From the NCBI GenBank assembly GCA_934597165.1, contig CAKTQP010000005.1:1-64000 (forward strand): DNA of 64,000 bases, given 5' to 3'. The notes beneath the pieces are model-generated. The model saw only the letters and a list, made by a program, of their open reading frames with translations. It ran no database searches and was not told where the DNA came from. The DNA comes from an uncultured Oscillospiraceae bacterium. Its GTDB lineage: Bacteria; Bacillota; Clostridia; Oscillospirales; Oscillospiraceae. The position numbers and the translations under genes are program-made. Positions 57,333 to 64,000 of the stretch are shown one piece after another; position 1 is the stretch's first letter, and every line of letters starts with the position of its first letter.

Positions 57333-57395
57333 AGCACTGCCGTATCAGGAATATCCGGTAACTTCGTGTCCGCCGGATTCTTGTGCGGCAGTGCT
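57333..57395 (+). ncRNA. Large two-tier intercistronic hairpin
   Basis: AGCACTGCCG (57333-57342) pairs with CGGCAGTGCT (57386-57395) around an inner ATCCGG/CCGGAT helix. It starts two bases after the khpA stop and precedes rimM by 48 bases. The T tract is weak (TTTCTATTCT), so partial termination or an RNA-processing site is possible. Confidence 0.55.
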
Positions 57396-57443
57396 TTCTA
57401 TTCTATGGAAAACAGATGATGATAGATGCAGGAGTAAAGTAAG

Positions 57444-57941
57444 ATGACACAAGCGAATTACCTGGAAGTGGGCAAGATCTTGAACACCCACGGCGTCCGT
57501 GGGGAGCTGAAGGTCCAGCCCTGGCTGGACACCCCCCAACTGTTTCAGGCACTCCCCCAGCTCTTCGTCAACGGCAAACCCTACACCGTCCAGTCCGTCC
57601 GGATGCAGGGGTCCAACGTGCTGGTGATGCTGGAGGGCATCACCTCCATCGACGACGCGCTGCCCCTGAAAGGCCGGGTGGCTTCCGCCAAGCGGGAGGA
57701 CATCCCCTTGGAAGAAGGGCGGCACTTTGTGGCCGACCTGATCGGGTTACAGGCCAAGAATGTGGAGACCGGCGAACTGTTCGGCAAGGTCACGGAGATT
57801 TCCGAATATCCCGCCCACGACGTCTACGTGGTGGAGGGAGAGAAGACCTACCTCATCCCCGACGTGCCCGCCTTCGTGAAGGAGCTGAACGTGGCGGAAG
57901 GGTACATCGCCTTCAAGGTGTTGGAGGGGATGGCTCAATGA
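57444..57941 (+). CDS. rimM: Ribosome maturation factor RimM
   Basis: A 165-residue protein with an N-terminal RimM barrel (EVGKILNTHGVRGELKVQPW) and a C-terminal PRC-barrel (DLIGLQAKNVETGELFGKVT; YLIPDVPAFVKELNVAEGYI). It assists 30S head assembly near S19. Its stop overlaps the trmD start by four bases, the usual arrangement. Confidence 0.95.
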   Translation: MTQANYLEVGKILNTHGVRGELKVQPWLDTPQLFQALPQLFVNGKPYTVQSVRMQGSNVLVMLEGITSIDDALPLKGRVASAKREDIPLEEGRHFVADLIGLQAKNVETGELFGKVTEISEYPAHDVYVVEGEKTYLIPDVPAFVKELNVAEGYIAFKVLEGMAQ

Positions 57942-58705
57942 GGATCGACATTATGACCCTGTTCCCGGAGACGGTGGGTGATATGATGAATGAGTCCATT
58001 TTGGGGCGTGCCCAGGAGCGGGATTATATCAAGATCGAGTGCCATCAGATCCGGGACTACACCACCAACAAGCAGAACCAGGTGGACGACTACCCCTACG
58101 GCGGCGGGCACGGCGCTGTGCTCCAGGCAGACCCTCTGTTCCGCTGCTGGGAGCACATCTGCCAGGAGGTGGGACAGGAGCACGTCCACACCATCTATAT
58201 GTCCCCCTGCGGCACCACCTTCTGCCAGGCGGAAGCCAAGCGGTTGGCACGGGAGTTTGACAACCTGATCTTGGTGTGCGGCCACTACGAGGGCATCGAC
58301 GAGCGCTTCATCGAAGAGTGCGTGGACGAGGAGATGAGCCTTGGGGATTTCGTCCTCACCGGCGGCGAATACGCCGCTATGGCCATCGCCGACGCCGTGT
58401 GTCGGCTCTGCCCTGGGGTGCTGTCCACGCCGGAGTGCTACGAGAATGAGAGCCACTGGGATGGGCTGTTGGAGTATCCGCAATATTCCCGTCCCTACGA
58501 GTGGCATGGCCGGAAAGTGCCCGATATTCTGCTGTCCGGGCATCACGCCAACATCGCCAAGTGGCGGAGAAAGATGTCCCTCCGCCGAACGCGAGAACGG
58601 CGGCCGGATATGTATGCCAAGCTGGATCTGTCCTCCAAAGCCGACCAGAAGCTGCTGGCCGAGATGGAGGCGGAAGACCGTGCGGCACAGGCGGAGCAGA
58701 AGTGA
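57938..58705 (+). CDS. trmD: tRNA (guanine-37-N1)-methyltransferase
   Basis: A 255-residue SPOUT (trefoil-knot) methyltransferase that makes m1G37. Knot motifs YPYGGGHGAVLQADPL, LVCGHYEGIDERFIEECVDE and SLGDFVLTGGEYAAMAIADA are intact, as is DGLLEYPQYSRP. Full length. The start is coupled to rimM. It is the last gene of the ylxM-ffh-rpsP-khpA-rimM-trmD run. Confidence 0.96.
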   Translation: MRIDIMTLFPETVGDMMNESILGRAQERDYIKIECHQIRDYTTNKQNQVDDYPYGGGHGAVLQADPLFRCWEHICQEVGQEHVHTIYMSPCGTTFCQAEAKRLAREFDNLILVCGHYEGIDERFIEECVDEEMSLGDFVLTGGEYAAMAIADAVCRLCPGVLSTPECYENESHWDGLLEYPQYSRPYEWHGRKVPDILLSGHHANIAKWRRKMSLRRTRERRPDMYAKLDLSSKADQKLLAEMEAEDRAAQAEQK

Positions 58706-58716
58706 TTTGACCTCAA

Positions 58717-58749
58717 AGAACGGTGTGCCCTGCACAGGCGCACCGTTCT
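58717..58749 (+). terminator. Hairpin after trmD
   Basis: AGAACGGTGTGCC / GGCGCACCGTTCT, 13-bp stem with one T-G pair; a T run follows only after seven bases, so it may be a weak terminator. Confidence 0.6.
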
Positions 58750-58865
58750 CTGCGTATTTTTGCCGTTGTTACGGAGCGTAACAGCCTTGTCATGGCTAGT
58801 CGATTGCATTTTTGACCCTTTTACGCTACATTGAGTGCAGTAAGACACAGAAGGAGGTCCTCTCG

Positions 58866-59455
58866 ATGACATTAGGCGAAAAATTAAAGGACGCGAGAAA
58901 ACAGGCCAGCCTCTCCCAGGAACAGCTGGCGGAGAAGCTGGGGGTGTCCGCTCTGCGGTGGCAAAGTGGGAGACTGATAATGGGATGCCCGATGTGGGGA
59001 ACCTGAAGGTCATCACCCAGCTGCTGGACGTGAGCATCGACTACCTGCTGGACGACAGCGAAGGGGTGGATGTGCAGGTGCTGCGAGAGCCGTATGACCT
59101 ATCAGCATACGGGAAGGGCAGCAAGTTCACCAAGAAGAACCGGGTGGTGCTGGATAAGTTCCCGGATGGGAAGATTTACGCCCTCCTGGCGGAGCAGAAG
59201 CTGACCCGTGGCGAAAAGGTCGTGGATAACCTCCTGGGCATCTTGACCGACGCGCCCTTTAGCATCCCCAGCCTTATTAACTCCATCAAGAACACGGACA
59301 AACAGTTCTATCTGGTGGAGCAGGACGGCAAGCAACTTTTTGTGACTGTCACGGACCAATCCATCGAAAGCCGCCAGCTGGCGAAGCGCTTGGAGGGGAA
59401 AAAGTTCGAACTGGACGACTGGAACTTTGTGAAGTGTGAAAAGCCTTTAGAATGA
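58866..59455 (+). pseudogene. XRE-family regulator broken by a one-base deletion
   Basis: From ATG 58866, with AGGAGGT upstream, the frame encodes MTLGEKLKDARKQASLSQEQ and LAEKLGVS, the start of an XRE HTH. At about 58949 one C appears missing (GTGTCCGCT where GTGTCCCGCTCT would continue); from there the +1 frame reads SAVAKWETDNGMPDVGNLKV and an intact C-terminal part to 59455 (LLDVSIDYLLDD, then about 130 more residues). The joined protein would be about 196 residues. The reading outside the break is clean, so the lesion is recent or a sequencing error. Confidence 0.85.
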
Positions 59456-59461
59456 CAAAAA

Positions 59462-59495
59462 CCCGTCTGACTTCCGATTTGGAAATCAGACGGGC
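59462..59495. terminator. Bidirectional terminator
   Basis: CCCGTCTGA / TCAGACGGG with inner TTCC/GGAA and a T run, between the broken regulator and the convergent lipoprotein gene. Confidence 0.85.
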
Positions 59496-59509
59496 TTTTT
59501 ACGTCATAT

Positions 59510-61144
59510 TTATGCGGTCTTCACCGTCAGCGGCAGTTTCAGCTGGAAGTACTGGCACAGCTCCTCCATGGCGCTGGCCACATCCCCACTGGCATTGTCG
59601 GCGTAGATGGAGTACTCATACACCACGGCGTACTGGCTGCCCTCCACCTGGGTGATGACGCTGAGCCAGGTCACCTGGCAGTTCCGATCCGGGTCCTGGT
59701 AGGCAAAACCGGCGGCGCAGGCAGTCCCCTTCTCGTTGGACACCACCTGGGTGGCCTTTTGGAGGATCTTGTACTCCCACTCGTTCTGGTAGGTGTCCAC
59801 ATAAGTGTCCACGCTCTCCTTTAAGATCTCCGACAGCTCCCGGCCGGCCAGCTCGATGTCATACACGTTGCCTTCCCAGCCACTGGCGCTCTGGTAGACG
59901 CTGTAGGGCAGGTCGTCCGTCCCCTTGTCCGCCTCTGCGTACTCTGCGCCGGGCACCATGGGCAGGGTGACCTTCTTGTCGTCCTCGGTGGCCATGTCCA
60001 TGGCCTTCAGGTGGGTGTACCCCTTCAGCTCAGACAGCTTCAAGTCAGAGCCGTAGTCTCTGGTGTCGTCCCCTTCCTCCTGGTAGCGCTTATCCCAGTC
60101 GAACTCCTCCGGGATCTCTTCCTCGGTCTGGGTGGTGTTGTTGGCGTTGGCGATGGCCTGGTCGCTCAGATACACGTTCGCCAGCTCTTCCGCCACGTCC
60201 GACTGCTTCTGCCACTGCTCCGGTGCCGTCCACTTCTCCGGCGCCTGCTTTAGCGGCGTCACCGTGGCCTTCACGTAACGGGGGCTGTCCCCCTTCTCCA
60301 CGGCAGTCAGGCTATAGACGCCCTCCTTGCTCTTGGTCACCGTGGCTTCCAACGCAGTGTCCTTGGCCACACCGCTGTCCTGGAGCGCGGTCAGGTCGTC
60401 CTGATATTCCGCCCACTGGTTCTCTAAATAGTCCTTGCTGCTCCAACCGGCCATAGCCAGGGTATCCTCTACCCCGTTCAGTAACAGGGTCAGCAGGTCA
60501 CAATAGGCCTCCTCGTTCTCGGTCAGCTGGGTGAGCCAGTTGGTCTGGAAGGCGCCCAGGGCGTCCTCCTTCAGAGAGAGGGTGTACGTCCCATCCTGCT
60601 CGGTCACCGCGTCCTTCAGCTCCTTGCCCAGGCCGTTGTACCACTTGTTGAACGCCTCGCCGGCCTTGGAACTCTCCTCCCACAGAGAGAAGGTGTCCGC
60701 CTCCAGGGTGACCTTCACGTACTTGCCGTTCAGGGTCTTCCGCGCCTTGTCCAGGGTCTTGATGTCGTCGCTGTAGTCCTCGGTGTCGGTGGTCATGGCC
60801 TGGTACTGCTGTTCCAGGTAGGCGATCCAGTCATCCAGCTGCAAGTAGATGTCCTTCCCGTCCACCATGATGTGCATGGAACCCAGGGTCTTGTCCCCCT
60901 TCTCGAAGGTGGTCAGGGTCAAGTCTGCCTGGCCGTTGCTCTTGGAGACGGTGCCGGTGAGCTTTTTCCCGGCCTCCCCTTTCTCATCCTCAGCGGAGAC
61001 CAGTTCCAGCTGGTAGTCCTTCTGGTTTTTGGCCTCCTTTACGGTGTTCAACAGATCGTCCGCCGCGCCATTGCCGCCGCAGCCGGTGAGCAGGGTCAGC
61101 GGCAGGCAGAGGGCCAACAGGATCGCGCACAGTTTCTTCTTCAT
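59510..61144 (-). CDS. Lipoprotein of unknown function
   Basis: A 544-residue protein with signal peptide and lipobox LTGC (Cys22), anchored outside the cell membrane. The first half (QKDYQLELVSAEDEKGEAGK, GSMHIMVDGKDIYLQLDDWI, WNK-type segments) resembles the DUF6612/LppX-like lipoproteins that bind small hydrophobic ligands, but the match is weak. The C-terminal 150 residues form a separate domain with YQSASGWEGNVYDIELAGRE. No catalytic motif is evident. It follows mnmA in what may be one transcript. Confidence 0.75.
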   Translation of the reverse strand: MKKKLCAILLALCLPLTLLTGCGGNGAADDLLNTVKEAKNQKDYQLELVSAEDEKGEAGKKLTGTVSKSNGQADLTLTTFEKGDKTLGSMHIMVDGKDIYLQLDDWIAYLEQQYQAMTTDTEDYSDDIKTLDKARKTLNGKYVKVTLEADTFSLWEESSKAGEAFNKWYNGLGKELKDAVTEQDGTYTLSLKEDALGAFQTNWLTQLTENEEAYCDLLTLLLNGVEDTLAMAGWSSKDYLENQWAEYQDDLTALQDSGVAKDTALEATVTKSKEGVYSLTAVEKGDSPRYVKATVTPLKQAPEKWTAPEQWQKQSDVAEELANVYLSDQAIANANNTTQTEEEIPEEFDWDKRYQEEGDDTRDYGSDLKLSELKGYTHLKAMDMATEDDKKVTLPMVPGAEYAEADKGTDDLPYSVYQSASGWEGNVYDIELAGRELSEILKESVDTYVDTYQNEWEYKILQKATQVVSNEKGTACAAGFAYQDPDRNCQVTWLSVITQVEGSQYAVVYEYSIYADNASGDVASAMEELCQYFQLKLPLTVKTA

Positions 61145-61168
61145 GGATTTGGCTCCTTTCCGTTTCTC

Positions 61169-62257
61169 TCACCGATGACCGTCCCAGGGCTTCACGATGG
61201 TCCCGCCGCCTAACACCACGTCGCCGTCGTAGAGCACCACCGCCTGTCCCGGCGTCACCGCCCGCACCGGCGTGTCAAAGCGCACCAGCAGTTCGTCCTC
61301 GCCGGTCTGTTCCACCGTGCAGGGAGTTTCCAGCTGGGTGTGCCGGGTCTTAGCCGTGCAGCGGAGGGGCTGGTCGATGCGGTCGCAGGCGATCAGGTTC
61401 AGGTCGGTGGCCACCAGGCCGTCGGAGAACAGCTCGTCGTTGTCCCCCAGGGTGACCGTGTTGGCGTTCACGTCCTTGTCCACCACGTAGGCGCGTTTGC
61501 CCAGGGCGATGTTCAGGTTCTTCCGCTGACCAAGGGTGTACCGGATGTGCCCCTTGTGGGTGCCCAGCACATTGCCCTCCCGGTCGATGTAATTGCCGCA
61601 GGGGACGGTGGTGCCGGTGAAGTGCTCGATGAACCCACCGTAGTCGCCGTTGGGCACGAAGCAGATGTCCTGGCTGTCCCGTTTCCGGGCGTTCAGGAAG
61701 CCGTGCTGAGCGGCGATCTCCCGCACCTCCACCTTGGTCAGGCCGCCCAGAGGCAGCAGGAAGTGTGCCATCTGCTCCTGAGTCAGGTTGTAGAGGAAAT
61801 AGGTCTGGTCTTTTTTGGTGTCCACGCTCTTTTTCAGCAGCCAGCGGCCGTTCTCCTGGACGATCTGGCCGTAGTGACCGGTGGCCACGTAGTCCATCTC
61901 GATCTCCCGAGCACGCGCCACCAGCTTGCCGAACTTCATATACCGGTTGCAGTTGATGCAGGGGTTGGGGGTTAGCCCATGCAGGTAGCTGTCCGCAAAG
62001 GGCTGCATGACGGTGCGGCGGAAGTCCTCTGCGAAGTTGAACACATAGTGCTGCAAGCCCAGCCGGTAGCAGACGGATTTGGCGTCGTCCACGTCCCGGA
62101 GGGAGCAGCAGGAGGACTCCATCCCCGCCCCAATATCTTCGTTGTCGAACAGGCGCATGGTGCAGCCCACCACGTCATATCCCTGCTCCTTCAGCAGGCA
62201 GGCGGACACGGAGCTGTCTACCCCGCCGCTCATGCCGCACAATACTTTTCCCTTCAC
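61169..62257 (-). CDS. mnmA: tRNA-specific 2-thiouridylase MnmA
   Basis: A 362-residue enzyme that thiolates U34 of tRNA Glu, Gln and Lys. PP-loop GMSGGVDSS (8-16), the catalytic Cys in TPNPCINCNRYMKFG and the second Cys in DSQDICFVPNGDYGGFIEHF are present. The start is a GTG at 62257 with GAGGGA upstream; the frame stays open further upstream but through a hairpin. The enzyme usually needs a cysteine desulfurase, which is not in this window. Confidence 0.95.
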   Translation of the reverse strand: MKGKVLCGMSGGVDSSVSACLLKEQGYDVVGCTMRLFDNEDIGAGMESSCCSLRDVDDAKSVCYRLGLQHYVFNFAEDFRRTVMQPFADSYLHGLTPNPCINCNRYMKFGKLVARAREIEMDYVATGHYGQIVQENGRWLLKKSVDTKKDQTYFLYNLTQEQMAHFLLPLGGLTKVEVREIAAQHGFLNARKRDSQDICFVPNGDYGGFIEHFTGTTVPCGNYIDREGNVLGTHKGHIRYTLGQRKNLNIALGKRAYVVDKDVNANTVTLGDNDELFSDGLVATDLNLIACDRIDQPLRCTAKTRHTQLETPCTVEQTGEDELLVRFDTPVRAVTPGQAVVLYDGDVVLGGGTIVKPWDGHR

Positions 62258-62317
62258 GTTATGCTTCCCTCTTTCGCTTCCAGTCCTCTGGAAGTTTTTT
62301 CTTCTTGTAGCAGAAAG

Positions 62318-62358
62318 CCTCTGCACGAGCCGGTGCTGCCACCGGCTCGATACAGAGG
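62318..62358 (-). terminator. Hairpin after the Clp gene
   Basis: CCTCTG / CAGAGG outer and CGAGCCGGTG / CACCGGCTCG inner stems. No clean T run follows on the minus strand, so termination strength is uncertain. Confidence 0.6.
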
Positions 62359-62366
62359 TGTTGTGG

Positions 62367-64000
62367 TTATTCCAGAACGATCTTGTCCTGCGTGGCCGTG
62401 GCATGGATGGCCTTGATGGGCTCCATGTAGCTGTCGATCAGGCGCAGGGCGATGGCGTCCTCCAGCTCCCGCTGGATGAGGCGGCGCAGGTTCCGGGCGC
62501 CGTAGGTCAGGGAGTAGGACTTCTTGGTCAGGTATTCCTCCAAGCTGTCGTCCCAGGTAAAGGCGATGTCCTTTTCCGCCATGGCGTCCCGCAGCTCGCC
62601 CAGCATGATGCGGGTGATGCCCCGGAAATTGTCCTCGGTGAGGCGGTTGAAGTGGATGATCTCATCCACACGGTTGATGAATTCCGGACGGAGGAAGGAC
62701 TGGAGGGCCTTCATAGTCTTCTCCTCGTCCTGCTGGCTGACGGTACGGCCGAAGCCCACCGAGCTGCTCTGACCGGAGCTGCCGGCGTTGGAGGTCATGA
62801 CGATGATGGTGTTCTCAAAGTTGACCTTTCTGCCGTGGGCGTCGGTGACCACACCGTCGTCCAGAATCTGGAGCAGGACGTTGAGCACGTCCGGGTGTGC
62901 CTTTTCGATCTCGTCGAAGAGGATGACGCTGTAGGGCTTCCGGCGGATCTTTTCCGTCAGCTGGCCGGCCTCGTCATAGCCCACGTAGCCGGGAGGAGAC
63001 CCGATGAGTCGGGAGACAGCGTGCTTTTCCATATACTCGGACATATCCAGACGGATGAGGGCGTCCGGGGTGTGGAACAGGTCGTTGGCCAGCTGCTTGA
63101 CCAGCTCGGTCTTGCCGACACCGGTGGCGCCGACGAAGATAAAGGACACCGGCTTATGCTTGGGCGAGATGCCCACCCGGTTGCGGCGGATGGCGGCGGT
63201 GACCGCATCGACCGCCTGATCCTGGCCGATGATGTGCGTTTTGAGCCGTTCGTCCAGCTTGGACAGCCGTTCAAACTCGCTCTCCTCGATGCGGCTGGCG
63301 GGGATACCCGTCCACTGCTCCACCACGTTGGCCAGGTTTTCCACAGTCAATTCAGGCTTGGGCAGCCGCTTGAGGCTCTGGATGGATTCCTCAGCCTGGA
63401 TGATCTTGCTGCGCAGCATGGCCACCTGGGCGTACTGCTGATAATCCTGGGAGCGCAGCTCCTGAATCTGCTTGGTCAGGTCGTCCAAACGCTGATTTGC
63501 GTCATCGATCTTCTCCTGATTCTGCTTCAGGCAGATGTCCCGCTGAATCTGCTCATAATACTCATTGGGGATGCGCAGGCGCTCCTGGTTCAGCTCGGTG
63601 ATCTCCTGGCGGACGCGCGCCTGCTCCTTTTCCTTTTCGTTGATGTCCAGGCCACGGCGTGCCTCTGCCTCGGAGCTCTGCTGCTGGATCATATCCTGTT
63701 CCAGCTCCAGGTCGGCCTTTTCCTTTTTCTTCTGAGCCAGCTCCATCAGGTTCTTGTTGTGCAGGTTCACGTCGGAGCAGGCTTCGTCCAACAGGTCGAT
63801 GGCCTTGTCAGGCAGGAACCGGTCGGTGATATAGCGCTCGGACATGAGCACGGCTTGACGAGCCACGGCGTCGGGGATGACCACCTCGTGGAAGTCCTCG
63901 TAGTAGTGGGCGATGCCGCGGATGATCTTCACAGTGTCATCGATGGAGGGCTCCGCCACGGTGACGGGCTGGAAACGACGTTCCAGGGCGGCGTCCTTTT
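62367..64000 (-). CDS. Clp ATPase, ClpC/ClpB type (5' end outside window)
   Basis: About 544 residues from the end of the first AAA domain to the C-terminus (frame open to the right edge, entering with DAALERRFQPVTVAEPSIDD). A middle domain of about 130 residues rich in Glu, Gln and Lys is followed by the second AAA domain: Walker A GATGVGKTE, Walker B ILFDEIEKAH, sensor TSNAG. The loop SSSVGFGRT keeps a VGF tripeptide like the ClpP-binding loop of ClpC, arguing for a ClpP partner rather than a pure ClpB disaggregase. The middle domain is longer than typical ClpC. Confidence 0.88.
   Translation of the reverse strand, partial: KDAALERRFQPVTVAEPSIDDTVKIIRGIAHYYEDFHEVVIPDAVARQAVLMSERYITDRFLPDKAIDLLDEACSDVNLHNKNLMELAQKKKEKADLELEQDMIQQQSSEAEARRGLDINEKEKEQARVRQEITELNQERLRIPNEYYEQIQRDICLKQNQEKIDDANQRLDDLTKQIQELRSQDYQQYAQVAMLRSKIIQAEESIQSLKRLPKPELTVENLANVVEQWTGIPASRIEESEFERLSKLDERLKTHIIGQDQAVDAVTAAIRRNRVGISPKHKPVSFIFVGATGVGKTELVKQLANDLFHTPDALIRLDMSEYMEKHAVSRLIGSPPGYVGYDEAGQLTEKIRRKPYSVILFDEIEKAHPDVLNVLLQILDDGVVTDAHGRKVNFENTIIVMTSNAGSSGQSSSVGFGRTVSQQDEEKTMKALQSFLRPEFINRVDEIIHFNRLTEDNFRGITRIMLGELRDAMAEKDIAFTWDDSLEEYLTKKSYSLTYGARNLRRLIQRELEDAIALRLIDSYMEPIKAIHATATQDKIVLE

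Overview
The window is about 64 kb of GC-rich DNA from an anaerobic, endospore-forming member of the Clostridia, most likely an Oscillospiraceae gut commensal of the Flavonifractor/Lawsonibacter/Intestinimonas type. Supporting signs are a complete spoIIIAA-AH operon, the ylxM-ffh-rpsP-khpA-rimM-trmD order, the yfmF-yfmH-lgt-folD cluster, a cell-wall YabE-like 3D protein, and AGGAGG-type ribosome binding sites with TTGACA/TATAAT promoters. Species is not determined.

Left part (1-21 kb): accessory and transport functions. A minus-strand AraC regulator, two methyltransferases, an alpha/beta hydrolase and a membrane protein diverge from an ECF-type transporter (MptD-like S component, EcfT, fused double EcfA) coupled to two ABC half-transporters of the IrtAB/YbtPQ look. 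Then come a TetR regulator, tRNA-Pro(GGG), a NhaD/ArsB-type ion transporter with a long structured leader, a CDP-alcohol phosphatidyltransferase coupled to a MATE exporter, an AraC regulator, two paralogous TetR genes whose putative operators sit in their own promoter spacers, rsgA, a GNAT remnant, a Vat/CatB-like acetyltransferase and tRNA-Leu(CAG).

Middle (21-42 kb): a flavodoxin, a GlsB-like membrane protein, glnS, an ECF sigma factor with a membrane-anchored partner, an L,D-transpeptidase, truA, a 1132-residue sortase-type surface protein coupled to a small two-TM protein, then a second sigma operon (sigma, paralogous two-TM protein, multi-TM protein, PrsW-like protease), the spoIIIA operon, an amino-acid permease, a CYTH protein and a YabE-like 3D/G5 protein.

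Right part (42-64 kb): folD, lgt, the M16 pair yfmH/yfmF, a 2413-residue cyclic beta-glucan synthase-like enzyme, the SRP/ribosome-maturation operon, a frameshifted XRE regulator, a lipoprotein, mnmA and a Clp ATPase running off the end.

The most unusual feature is a dispersed intergenic repeat present four times (24.6, 38.5, 42.3 and 54.7 kb). Two hairpins change sequence between copies but stay perfectly paired. Two near-identical 237-239 bp copies form the 3' untranslated regions of the two cell-wall genes (L,D-transpeptidase and YabE-like), each ahead of an intrinsic terminator; one other copy has its core inverted. The other system-level candidate is the sigma/two-TM/PrsW cluster beside a surface protein that carries its own two-TM paralogue.
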